From Arabidopsis thaliana (taxonomy: Eukaryota > Streptophyta > Magnoliopsida > Brassicales > Brassicaceae), in contig NC_003071.7 of the NCBI RefSeq assembly GCF_000001735.4, positions 8,363,151 to 8,427,150 on the forward strand: a DNA stretch of 64,000 bases. The letters run 5' to 3'. The notes below the pieces were generated by a model, which worked only from the letters and a program-made list of their open reading frames with translations, was not told the DNA's origin and ran no database searches. The stretch's first letter is position 1, and the number at the start of each line of letters is the position of its first letter. Below are positions 1 through 9,796 of the stretch, one piece after another. The position numbers and the translations under genes were made by a program.

Positions 1-1
1 T

Positions 2-1603
2 ATGAATTATAGAGCTGTAGATATGCTTCTCTGTCTGGTGAAGAAATGTAGTGGAGAAGAAAGGTCTTTGTGTTTAGTTATGAAGGATCTTTTTGAAACT
101 CGTATTGATCGTAGGGTTTTAGAGACTGTGTTTAGCATACTGATTGATTGTTGCATTAGAGAGAGAAAGGTAAACATGGCCCTGAAGCTAACTTACAAAG
201 TGGACCAGTTTGGCATCTTTCCTTCACGAGGGGTTTGTATTTCGTTGCTTAAGGAAATTCTACGAGTTCATGGCTTGGAGTTAGCTCGGGAATTTGTTGA
301 GCACATGCTTAGTCGAGGGAGGCATCTAAATGCTGCTGTCCTTAGCCTATTCATAAGGAAGTATTGCTCGGATGGCTATTTTGATAAAGGTTGGGAATTG
401 CTTATGGGAATGAAACACTACGGCATCAGACCTGATATTGTGGCATTTACAGTTTTTATTGATAAATTGTGTAAGGCAGGGTTTCTAAAAGAAGCGACTT
501 CGGTATTGTTTAAACTCAAACTCTTTGGTATCTCTCAGGATTCTGTATCCGTCAGTTCTGTTATCGACGGGTTCTGTAAGGTGGGGAAACCAGAGGAAGC
601 CATTAAGCTCATTCATTCTTTTCGTCTTAGACCAAACATTTTTGTGTACAGTAGCTTTCTGTCAAATATATGTTCCACAGGAGACATGCTCAGAGCTTCT
701 ACCATATTTCAGGAGATTTTCGAGTTGGGACTCCTTCCTGATTGTGTTTGTTATACTACTATGATTGATGGGTATTGTAATCTAGGCAGAACTGATAAAG
801 CTTTTCAATACTTCGGGGCGCTGTTGAAAAGCGGGAACCCGCCATCCTTGACAACATCTACAATACTTATTGGAGCTTGCAGCAGGTTTGGAAGCATAAG
901 TGATGCAGAATCTGTGTTTCGGAATATGAAAACTGAAGGTCTCAAACTGGATGTCGTAACATATAACAATCTGATGCATGGGTATGGGAAGACACATCAG
1001 CTGAATAAAGTTTTTGAGCTTATTGATGAGATGAGATCTGCTGGTATCTCTCCAGATGTTGCAACCTACAATATTTTGATACATAGCATGGTTGTTAGAG
1101 GATATATCGATGAAGCAAATGAAATTATCAGTGAGCTTATCCGACGAGGCTTTGTTCCTAGTACATTAGCATTCACAGATGTGATTGGTGGGTTCTCGAA
1201 GAGAGGGGATTTTCAGGAAGCGTTTATTTTGTGGTTCTACATGGCTGATCTTAGAATGAAACCTGATGTTGTAACATGCAGTGCATTACTTCATGGCTAT
1301 TGCAAAGCGCAGAGAATGGAGAAAGCTATTGTTTTGTTTAATAAGTTGCTTGATGCGGGGTTAAAGCCAGATGTTGTTTTGTATAATACGCTCATCCATG
1401 GATATTGCAGTGTAGGAGATATTGAGAAAGCATGTGAGTTGATTGGTTTGATGGTTCAAAGGGGAATGCTTCCAAATGAGAGTACCCATCACGCACTTGT
1501 TTTGGGGCTTGAGGGAAAGAGGTTTGTGAACTCAGAAACGCATGCATCCATGCTACTTGAAGAAATTATTGTTGCAAAATGGCACCTGACATCGGGAGGA
1601 TGA
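2..1603 (+). CDS. P-class pentatricopeptide repeat protein, 3' part (5' end outside window)
   Basis: The frame is open from the window edge to TGA at 1601-1603 and gives 533 residues. The ATG at base 2 is simply the first one visible; the gene very probably starts upstream. From about residue 145 to 500 there is an almost unbroken run of ~35-residue degenerate repeats. Each ends in a block such as GIRPDIVAFT, GISPDVATYN or GLKPDVVLYN, followed by a helix such as LIHGYCSVGDIEKACEL, which is the P-type PPR signature. No E or DYW extension follows the last repeat. P-class PPR proteins bind single-stranded organelle RNA and act in its stability, processing or translation. The targeting peptide cannot be judged because the N terminus is missing. 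The visible part has no intron, as usual for the family. It corresponds by position to At2g19280 (from memory). A scrambled fragment of this gene lies at 5651-5790. Confidence 0.93.
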   Translation: MNYRAVDMLLCLVKKCSGEERSLCLVMKDLFETRIDRRVLETVFSILIDCCIRERKVNMALKLTYKVDQFGIFPSRGVCISLLKEILRVHGLELAREFVEHMLSRGRHLNAAVLSLFIRKYCSDGYFDKGWELLMGMKHYGIRPDIVAFTVFIDKLCKAGFLKEATSVLFKLKLFGISQDSVSVSSVIDGFCKVGKPEEAIKLIHSFRLRPNIFVYSSFLSNICSTGDMLRASTIFQEIFELGLLPDCVCYTTMIDGYCNLGRTDKAFQYFGALLKSGNPPSLTTSTILIGACSRFGSISDAESVFRNMKTEGLKLDVVTYNNLMHGYGKTHQLNKVFELIDEMRSAGISPDVATYNILIHSMVVRGYIDEANEIISELIRRGFVPSTLAFTDVIGGFSKRGDFQEAFILWFYMADLRMKPDVVTCSALLHGYCKAQRMEKAIVLFNKLLDAGLKPDVVLYNTLIHGYCSVGDIEKACELIGLMVQRGMLPNESTHHALVLGLEGKRFVNSETHASMLLEEIIVAKWHLTSGG

Positions 1604-2190
1604 TAACAGATTACATTCTGCAGCACCACTTCTTCTTTCGTCTTAATGTCCACCTTTTTCAGGGTTAGATTTAGTTCTCTCCATAAGTTTTGTTAGCCTT
1701 GTTATCTGACCAGGATATATCAATCAACCCTTTCACTTCTCTCTATAAGTTTTGTTGTTTTGTTTCTTTGCTAAAATCCATCTGCTTTGTTGCATCTTGC
1801 AGATTATGGCACTTTTTTGGCCCTTTATTTGCTCCTGTAATAAAGGGCTTTCATTATTTCAAGTTCCGTAGTACAACCTAATAGTAGTTTGGCTCCTGAA
1901 CGTCTTACTTATGGAAATGGGCATCCATACAATGTCCAAGCAGTGCAGTCTCGAGTGAGTAGAATGCAGCAGCACAAAACTATTAAAATGAGCATTAGGA
2001 GAGAACCCTTTTGTGTGCCTGATAACTGAGAAGTCACTGGAATGAGTATAAAACAATGTGTTGGACTAAAATTACGTACTGTGAAATTGATCAAAACTAG
2101 TAATCAGAAGAGAAGTTATTGTTTCTTTGGTATGGTAGTCACTGGATTTGGTTTTCTTGCATATTGACTCTGTTCCATGTTTTATTTCCG
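1604..2190. other. 3' flank of PPR gene, no further gene seen
   Basis: AT-rich sequence with many stops in all frames, consistent with the PPR 3' UTR and spacer. A pair of near-identical phrases around 1686-1760 (beginning ccataagttttgtt and ctataagttttgtt) is a minor local repeat. I see no coding or RNA feature. Confidence 0.5.
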
Positions 2191-2196
2191 ACGTTT

Positions 2197-2852
2197 AGGA
2201 GATCAGAAGCATATGAACTCTATCACTCCAGAGGGACTACGTCTACATGGAGAAGTTGACCAAAAGATTCATCGGTACTTTAGAAAAGTAATGTGCTTTC
2301 AGCTACTTTTTTGGCATGAAACTTATCAGATGATCCCGAACAGTCTCAAGTAAGCTTTCTTGAAGCTGTTCTAGTCACTGATGAATCAAAACAATAAGTA
2401 AGTTATCCAGAGAATCTGTTATTCTCAAGGTATCGTAAAAAGCCCTGACTTCTCTTGTGTATTGTCTAAGGAAAAGGAGCTTAAAACCTGGGGGAACTGC
2501 GGACCTTAACCTAGGAAAAACAAGACAGGAAACAGGATAAGCTGGAGAAATCAAGAAAAGTCATGTCGGGAAAACCAAGAGCAATGGAGATAGATCTGAT
2601 GTCTTGCTTACATATAGCCGGAGGAAGATGAGAGGGAAATCAATTGGTGTTCGAGTTAATGGCTTTCTAGTTTATACTCGGAAGAAGTTAAAATTCAGAG
2701 GACATTTTGCTAGACATGACCTAAGCGAAACCAAGAATAATGGTGATCAACTTTCTATTGTCAGATCTCTAGAACTCGTAGACGATACCCAAGTTACCGA
2801 AGTGACATGTTCTTTTGATGGAACAAATGACAGCTGGTTGGTATTCCACTGA
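2197..2852 (+). pseudogene. Possible decayed multi-exon gene, family not recognised
   Basis: Two stretches look coding rather than random. The first (about 2200-2350) reads DQKHMNSITPEGLRLHGEVD and onward until TAA at 2351-2353. The second (about 2550-2852) reads SNGDRSDVLLTYSRRKMRGK, continues with basic VYTRKKLKFRG-like sequence and ends at TGA 2850-2852. They are in different frames, with stops and no convincing start between them. The second is rich in Arg and Lys and has a YSRRK/YTRKK repeat pattern, suggesting the tail of a basic nuclear protein. I do not recognise the family. It may be the 3' remnant of a neighbouring duplicated gene, or downstream exons of an alternative PPR transcript. 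Confidence that it was ever coding is modest. Confidence 0.3.
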
Positions 2853-3147
2853 TGCTGGGGTGTCTGAGACAGATACAGACAAGTAGTAGCAGCCCTTTCA
2901 GGCAGTGTAAACATTGTGATATGCCAGGAACTATCGAAAATATGTTAATTTGTAATGACTGAGGTATGCACTTCGATAATCAAAAGTCCTTTGCATTTTT
3001 GAGTCCTATTGTAATATCGAATATATGTCTCTTGTTAATTAGTATTGTTCCTTTACCCATTCAAAGCTTGAATCGAGGAACATAGTAAATGAAAAAAAAA
3101 TCACACATTGAGTTACAGAAAATATTTCTTTAGCAAATTTGGAAGAA

Positions 3148-3328
3148 ACAATATCAACATATCACCATATGTATTTAACTTGTGTATCAGTCAATATACT
3201 TTATACCTAGAGACAACTTAATGTACAATATCAGCAAATCACCATCTGTATTTAGCTTGTGTATCAGTCAATATACTCTCTACCTAGAGACAACTTCATG
3301 TACCGTATCAGCAAATCATCATCCGTAA
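3148..3328. repeat. 77-bp tandem duplication (about 2.3 copies)
   Basis: The unit starting acaatatcaacatatcacca at 3148 recurs at 3225 and partly at 3302, so the period is 77 bases both times. Copies differ at several positions. It contains the phrase cttgtgtatcagtcaatata in the two full copies. There is no sign of coding use. Confidence 0.85.
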
Positions 3329-3738
3329 CTGCAGTGATTTGATGCTTCCTTGTGAAGCTTTGACAAATTCCCTTTTGATGAAGATGTTGTCGGCTGCAAG
3401 ACAAATGTGAACAAAGACTGCATTTAAAACATAATATACAAAATTTTCAAGTCTTTTCTACAATATATTTCGTAAGATATCAAGTGGCTCAATTCCTACA
3501 CAAATAAATAATGCAGCAAAACTACACAATGAAAGCCCAAACAAGAGACAATCTGCAAATCCTATTCTATTTTCTCTCCGGCTTACCTATATGTTTTCTA
3601 GTAGAATTCTCCTACAAGCAAATGATTTAAAATTCATAAATCAAATGTAAGAGACCCTACCAACAACTCCAAATAAATTTTGCAACAAGACAAAACAAAG
3701 TTAACAATGGCAGAGTATAGAAAGGTAAACTAAACTCA

Positions 3739-4086
3739 CATCTATCTCCTCCAAACCCAAAAGAACCACCCTCTCGTTTCTTTTCTGGAAGCATTTTCTT
3801 TTCTTCTAGGAGAAGCATCCTCTTTCTCATGTCACAGTTTTCTTCTTCCAACAACTTTATTTTCTTTCTCATATCTAAGTGTTCTTTACCAAACCATAAA
3901 ACAGTTTCTTCAAATCTCTAGTTTGTGTGAGTCTTCTTATGTGTATTTGACGTTTCACAAGATCTGAAAGTATACAATAAATATTGTCCATAGGTATCAT
4001 GTGTTAAATTTCAAAAAACAAAAAGTTTCTAATATCAACAATACTAACCTGATACGATATAGCCCATGAATCCAGTGAAAGAAGTC
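3739..4086 (-). pseudogene. Frameshifted two-exon relic with a C-terminal coiled coil
   Basis: On the minus strand an acceptor (ttttttgcag) is followed by an exon reading TSFTGFMGYIVS, a gttagt donor, an intron to about 3965, then a second exon reading DLVKRQIHIRRLTQTRDLKK. That frame hits a stop at KNT*. One frame over, the same DNA reads WFGKEHLDMRKKIKLLEEEN followed by a heptad-like basic/acidic helix to a gtgagt donor near 3742. The break is near 3895-3905 and fits a small indel of one or two bases. The combination of a short hydrophobic/aromatic exon, RQI-IRR and then a KKIKLLEEEN coiled coil resembles small uncharacterised Arabidopsis proteins. I know no function. A first exon with a start codon was not found. 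It could be a real gene with an unusual splice; the frame break argues for a relic. Confidence 0.5.
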
Positions 4087-4089
4087 ACT

Positions 4090-5200
4090 GCAAAAAAGGC
4101 ATGAATACGCGAATTATTTTTAGGAGAATATGAGGAGAAAAATCCCAATTATGGATATATATATATAGATATATCTTTTAGATGATTATGGATTCCTAAA
4201 AAAACATAGAAATGTATAGGTACATAAGAGATACTTATAGCATCCGACTCAAAATAAATTGTATATATGGCATCAGACTCAACATAGTTGATTAACACTA
4301 TTTCGATCAATCTTGATTTTGGCTAAAGTTTGGAAATACATATACTTTATTTTCTTTTTAAAAATTGTTCAAATTGAATTTATCACGGTACAAAAGTTGG
4401 TAGACAAAAAAGAGGGAAAAATTTGTACATGTTAAAATAAGCCTATCGGCGGATAAACTAAGCACTAAAGTTGTAAGCCCTTGTGTATTAGGATTTCTTT
4501 GCAAATAAATCACTATAAATAAAAAAAAATTATGTGATCAAACCGAGCTATAGCTAGATTGGACCAAGTAAGCCGAAAACGGTAAGTCAAATTTGTGCTT
4601 TTGCTAAACCAATAAATCAAATTGACTGAATATTATTTTGGGATTAAAACGAAACTAAACCGGTATCAAACTAAAATACGTTATATAATCCCTTTCTCTT
4701 AAACTTATCACACACAATCTGATGGACAAAAAGAAAAAACTTATCACTATTGCCGATATTTTAAATTAAAATTGAACCCAACTCAAATTTGTGCTTGGCT
4801 AAATCGGAACTCAAATTGAAATCGATCTGCATATATTCAAATTAATTAAGGATTAAACCGAAAGTAAATCGATATCAACTCAAAATTGGTTATTGATTAG
4901 TCTGTTTGTTTGTTTGTCGCTTGCGGTTGCGGCAAACACTACCGCAGGTTGTTCGTTTTGTCGTCGTCGACGCTGCCGCAACTTCTATCGCAGTCGCATT
5001 GTCTAAGTTTTCTGTTTTGATTATCGAAATTGTAGTAACAAAGACCACTTTTTTTGGACTGTTCACCATTGTCTAAGTTTTCTTATTTATGTGAATTAAT
5101 TGATCTTTTTCTGTTCTATTAATTTTTTATATAATCTTTACAAGTACTTTAATTGTTGATAAATACTTTCTTTTCTTTTTTTTGATCAAATGATAAATAC
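4090..5200. other. Intergenic, AT-rich, with a short GC-rich island
   Basis: No gene is visible. At 4912-5010 a GC-rich island contains gcggttgcggc and, further on, ctgccgcaacttctatcgca in partly inverted order. It stands out from the AT-rich surroundings and may be the end of a small DNA transposon. Confidence 0.4.
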
Positions 5201-5212
5201 TTTATAAAATTT

Positions 5213-5637
5213 TAGTGGTGCATAGGTTTAGGGGGGAGCAGTGCAAGAACCAGAGGCCCATAACCAAAAGGGGGCACACACATTTATTTTTTCTTTGAAA
5301 ACATACTCAATAAAAACAAATTTGTGTAAATATAAGAGAAAAGAAGAAAAATAATATTAAAAAGAGGTTCATATATATTTGCATTTCTTTAAAGCCTAAC
5401 GTAATTCTTCTCTTTATAAATTTGTTGTGTCCAAATTAGATGTTGATTTACTTTAGACCAACAATTGCAAAATATTTATTGATTTATGGGGTCAAATCTC
5501 TTTTGCAAAATGATATTGTTGCTTTATTTTTTGTAAATGATGTTTTCTTTATGTTTATTCTTGTAAAAAAATTATTTCAATATATAAGGGTCCAGTTTTT
5601 TTTGGCCCCAGAGCCTAGCATATGCTTGAGCCGACAT
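5213..5637. mobile_element. Possible non-autonomous hAT-like element (weak)
   Basis: The right edge reads, in reverse complement, caatgtcggctcaagc, which resembles hAT-type termini of the CAGTGNCGG kind. The left edge near 5213 (tagtggtgcatagg) is only vaguely similar. The interior is AT-rich and non-coding. No target duplication could be established, so this is a suggestion only. Confidence 0.2.
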
Positions 5638-5650
5638 TGGCTGTACTTAG

Positions 5651-5790
5651 ACTATTCATAAGCAGAATCGCTCTGATGGCTATTTTGATTAAGGTTGGGA
5701 ATCACTTATGGGGATGAAACACTATGGCATCAGACCTGATACGTACTTCTGTTTCCGATAATTCTGTTATCGACTATAGTGAAGTGGTTT
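5651..5790 (+). pseudogene. Internally deleted fragment of the upstream PPR gene
   Basis: Bases 5651-5740 match the PPR gene at about 346-440, for example in shared gatggctattttgat and catcagacctgat blocks. Bases 5745-5790 then match about 541-585 (ttctgttatcgac), so roughly 100 bases of the parent are missing. The copy carries frame-breaking changes, including a TAA after gattttgat-equivalent sequence. It is a dispersed duplicate too short to be functional. Confidence 0.85.
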
Positions 5791-6741
5791 GTGTATAGTA
5801 GGAAAAAAAAAGTAGATGAAATTTAATAGTTGTAGTTTTAGCAAACATGTAACTGGAGGTTTTAATTCGATTTTTTTTTCCAATTTGGAGATTTTATATT
5901 AGAACAAACCAAGTTGAAGGTTTTGGGAAAATGTCTAAATATGGAGATTTTCATCTGGGATTCTGCCTTTTATATATTACATACGACTATAACACCTGAT
6001 CATAACTTAAATTTACCTAATTACATGATTAATTTCTTCATTTAGTTCACACAGTATATAAACCTAAAACTTAAAACTTAATTAGTTTTATTTGAGAATT
6101 CCTCATGATTATAGTCTATTGATGATTATTTTTTGAAAGTCCTTTAATATTACTTGTTCAGTAATGAATATATAAAGTGTTTGATCAATAAAGATAATTC
6201 ATTTGAAACCAAAAAAACAAAGGATTTTCATTTGACTTCCAACACTACGTGGCCTTCAAAATATAAAAGAAAAGTGGCAATAGATATAAATATGCTTACG
6301 AGAATTTACTTTTTCAATATCTTGTTCAGTAATTATGTCTTGTATAAAAGTGGAATTATGTCTTGTTTACGAGAAACTGGGGTTCGAGCAAATTTGGGTA
6401 AGAGACGAGTTATGGATAATATACATTGAGTATATAGGCGTAGAAAGATTTTTCTCTCTTTGAAAACTCATATGGTTTATAAGAGGAGAAGGTTACATGT
6501 TGTGTGTTTACATATCTAGAATGACATGCTATGTATGAGTTATATCTGTCTTCATAGATGACATTGGATTATTTATGTAAACCAAATCATATAGATATTG
6601 TTTTCATTAAACTAAACATTCAATCGATTTTTTTTTTTTTTTTAACACAACCTAAACAAGCGATTAACTTGTTCATTTAGTACACTAAACTTTTAAGTTT
6701 CCCTTTAATTCACATATATCTCGACAACATGTAACACTTAA
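5791..6741. other. Intergenic, AT-rich
   Basis: Low-complexity AT-rich DNA with T- and A-runs. A 91-codon open frame at 6154-6429 has no recognisable family, and its start is not a good ATG context, so I do not call it a gene. Confidence 0.4.
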
Positions 6742-7230
6742 TTAATCATCATCGCCGGTGATTTCCACAACTCTCACGTTACGATTCTCCTCAATCTCCG
6801 GCAGCTGTGGCGGCGACGAAGAAGCATCTTTCTCAACGAACACGACAAGAAACTCGTCCTCCATCCACGCCGTGACCTGATCCGTCAAGGCGTTGTTAGG
6901 AAGCTTAAATCTGCTCATGAACTTGTTGTCGCCAGTACAGATCTGAAGATATCCTTCTTCATCTACGAACGCAATCACTTCGTCTTGATCCACTCCCGGA
7001 AGATACGCTTTGAAAACGTGAGCCGTCGGAGTCTCGGTCCAATTGAGCTGCGTATTGACGGTGGATGATGAAGTTTGTGGGAATATTTCTCGAGAAAGTG
7101 AGGGAAAGTGGTGAGAAAGAAAGAGAGCTGGTGATGGGAAATCAAGAAAGGTGTTCATGAGTTCAAATGGTTCCCAGATTCTATCGCCGGGAGATAGTCT
7201 CCGGCGATTGCTGATCGGAATCATCGACAT
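6742..7230 (-). CDS. HSP18.5: Divergent small heat-shock protein (HSP20/alpha-crystallin domain)
   Basis: Single-exon gene of 162 residues, the usual size for a cytosolic plant sHSP. Residues ~1-60 are a variable N-terminal arm with a WEPFELMNTF segment. Residues ~63-135 form the alpha-crystallin domain, starting NWTETPTAHVFKAYLPGVDQ, the typical -W-ETP-AH-FK-DLPG- pattern. The C-terminal tail holds VEI, an I-x-I-type oligomer contact. The domain is divergent: the consensus A-x-x-x-n-GVL near its end is replaced by WMEDEFLVVF, and the loop after QICTG is short. sHSPs hold unfolding proteins during stress. A heat-shock element and TATA box sit immediately upstream, so heat induction is expected. 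By position this is At2g19310, which I remember as the 18.5-kDa class member; the symbol is from memory. Confidence 0.9.
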   Translation of the reverse strand: MSMIPISNRRRLSPGDRIWEPFELMNTFLDFPSPALFLSHHFPSLSREIFPQTSSSTVNTQLNWTETPTAHVFKAYLPGVDQDEVIAFVDEEGYLQICTGDNKFMSRFKLPNNALTDQVTAWMEDEFLVVFVEKDASSSPPQLPEIEENRNVRVVEITGDDD

Positions 7231-7269
7231 CTTCTTCTTCTCTATTCTTAGAAAGTAACAGAAGCTGAG

Positions 7270-7318
7270 TTATAAATCTTGATCTTCTTACTCAAGAGAA
7301 TTCTAGAGTTTTCTTGAG
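7270..7318 (-). promoter_or_regulatory. TATA box with adjacent heat-shock element
   Basis: Bases 7301-7318 read TTCtaGAGttTTCttGAG: four alternating 5-bp HSF units with perfect spacing, although two units are GAG rather than GAA. A TATA-like element (minus-strand atttataa) lies at 7270-7277, about 25 bases closer to the sHSP start at 7230. Spacing and orientation fit a heat-inducible core promoter. Confidence 0.75.
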
Positions 7319-7713
7319 AGTGACGTTTGTGATGATTATGAAGCACAGTAACTGGGCCTAGCGTGGAAGCATAAAGCCCAATAGAAAAGGCCTTTTTCTT
7401 TTTTTTCTTCTTATTCCCGGAATCCGACAATGTTCAAAGTGTGTAGTAGATTGATGAAGAAAACCAGTGTCATTTTGGTAGATAATCGTATGGAGGAATT
7501 TTTTCTTGCAAAAGTGATATATATGGTGGAAAAATATATATGTAAACATAGATGTTTATTGCTCTTCCGCATTTGTGTTAAACAAATAGTGTAACAATAT
7601 CAAACAGTTTTTTTGTTTCGTCCATTCGATTGATAAAGACAAAGATCATTACGCATTGCGAAAATCGAACATTTTGATTAAAGACTACAAAACAGAACAC
7701 CTGACATTAACTA

Positions 7714-7947
7714 CTACTCGAGGGACGAATCGATCTTTCGTACGGTTCTTGAGAAAGCAAGAATGTCCTCTGGCTTGCTAGCGCCATGGTCGTTGTCTTT
7801 GTTGCCATCATCGTCGTTGGAACCTCTGTCTTCCACTATAGATTCACGAATGATGGTTCTTATCGTGTTGTCTTCGGCTTTTCCCGCCTCGTTGGTGACG
7901 ACTCTCTTTTTCTGGTCTTTCTCCATTCTCTCTTTCGTTGCCTCCAT
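7714..7947 (-). CDS. Small hydrophilic protein, unknown function
   Basis: Single-exon frame of 77 residues starting MEATKERMEKDQKKR. It is highly charged, with a central Asp/Asn-rich stretch (NDDDGNKDNDHG) and a C-terminal SRTVRKIDSSLE. There are no hydrophobic segments, no Cys and no known domain. The ATG context (gagatATGG) is good. The composition resembles short, disordered, desiccation-type plant proteins, but no LEA repeat can be pointed to. Three ACGT-core elements lie 75-140 bases upstream. An overlapping 61-codon frame at 7844-8029 is an alternative, but its composition looks like the same DNA read out of frame. The position corresponds to At2g19320 (from memory). Confidence 0.6.
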   Translation of the reverse strand: MEATKERMEKDQKKRVVTNEAGKAEDNTIRTIIRESIVEDRGSNDDDGNKDNDHGASKPEDILAFSRTVRKIDSSLE

Positions 7948-8019
7948 ATCTCTCTCGTTCTCTTTTCTCTAGCTGGTGCAATATTTTCTTGAAAGACTTC
8001 TCGACACGAGATTTGAGAA

Positions 8020-8089
8020 CACGTGGCACGTTAGAGATGATAACGTGGTCGTGTTCGATGTGAAGGTGTTTTCTTCGACTGATACGTGG
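8020..8089 (-). promoter_or_regulatory. Cluster of ABRE/G-box-like ACGT elements
   Basis: CACGTGGC at 8020-8027 is a textbook ABRE/G-box core. ACGTGG recurs at 8043-8048 and 8084-8089, with another ACGT at 8028-8031. The cluster lies just upstream of the small hydrophilic gene on the minus strand, as expected for abscisic-acid or dehydration control through bZIP factors. Confidence 0.55.
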
Positions 8090-8182
8090 AGGGATGAGTC
8101 AAACGAAGAGAAAATGTTACAAGAAAGCCCCTCAGACCATCCTTATCAATGGACTCTTACATACAATTCTAAACAATTTTGA

Positions 8183-9763
8183 TATACAAAATAATGTTTA
8201 AATATTAAAAAGATTCTTACAAAAGTAAAAAATAAAGAAGAAAACTCTTAACTAAGAGCCATTTTCCATCTCTTAAGCACACTTTTTAATTTTTTAATTC
8301 TTATTTTGTTTAATATAATATTTTGATATTGTTAACAATCTATTGATAAGGATGCTCTCAAACGAGTGATGTATTTCGAAAATGACCTTTTGAACGATCG
8401 TTAAAATGAGTTTCATTCAACTTTCATCTAAACAAATCGTTTTGAATCTACGTGTGAAAGTTGGTATCCGTTTAGAAAACAACCGGACTGCTAACGTTTA
8501 ACTCAAACCGGTTTTAATATTTTCCACCAAAAGAATTTGTTTTAGCTTCTTTGTAGTATTTATAATGGAGTAACTCAAATGAATTTGACGTTTATTAAGC
8601 TTAATTAGGGTTAATCATTTAGGGAAGCAATTTTGATACTATTTTGCCAATGGGGTGGTACTTAAAATGGAGCTTGTGAAATTTTTGGCCATGAATGGAT
8701 GTTCTTTTCCAGTTCAGTTTTTGGATTTGGTTTTTATTTTTTTTAATTATTTTAAACAAAATTTAGATTTTAGTTTTAGATTTTGTTATTAGATATTTGT
8801 TTTTTTTTAAAAAAAAATTGGTTTTGAAGAAAATAATGTAGTTAAAGTAAAAAATAGATTCCTTAAATTATAGAAGAACTAAAAATCTAAAATCTTTTAA
8901 CGGGAGATTATATCAAAACTCTTTCTTAAACTCCAAGGAAACAAATTTTACAAACTTGATTGGTATGACAATTATTTTTTGAAGAATGAAAACCAATAAC
9001 TCTGTCAAAAATTGCAAAACATTCAATTCGTGTATTCACACTTATGAAAAACTCCACGAACAAAGCTAACAAAGTTGCTTTACTTTTTAGTTACGTCAAT
9101 TTAAGTTGATACTATATATTTTTAAAAATATATATTCGTATAGTTAGTTGATATATTCGTATACTAACTTGATCTCACTCACCTCGAACATTATCGGTTT
9201 TGGTGGGATTTGAAAGTGAATAGAGATGAATGAGATCATGAACTTTATTTTACAAAAATCAGAGTAAGAATAACAAAATTTGGTAACGGGTACATATGAT
9301 TAGTTACCGATTAAAGAGATTGACGTGTCAACTATATTATCAATAGGAATATTCGTAATTTTTTTACTCAAGTTCCAGTTCAATGCTTTTTGATAGTTCT
9401 TTTTTAATAACTAGTGAGAACAATCCTTTTGATTTGGTCAAAAGATGCCAATAAAACATTAAACACTGATAGAAAGAAAAGAGTAATTTGCGTTAGTATT
9501 TGACTTTTTTTATAATCAGGTGGTTAAGAAACTTTGACCACTAATAAAATGCCATACTTCTTTAATTACCTAATTTTATTAATGGCTTGGATATTTGGAT
9601 TAATTTAAATTGATTACTTCCTTTTAAAACTCTCCACCGTACATGCATCTCCTATTTCCGTACACACACATTTGTTATACCATATTAAGCTTTTAAACTC
9701 TCTTTCTTCTCTGATCATTCTCTTCTTCTTCAAACAACATATACATAAAATCATACACACACG
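8183..9763. other. Intergenic, AT-rich
   Basis: No gene seen. This is a long AT-rich spacer that includes the PIRL6 promoter. A TATA-like (TA)n tract is at about 9765-9782, 15-30 bases before the PIRL6 ATG. Confidence 0.5.
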
Positions 9764-9796
9764 TATATATATATATATATATAGATAGTGTGAAAG

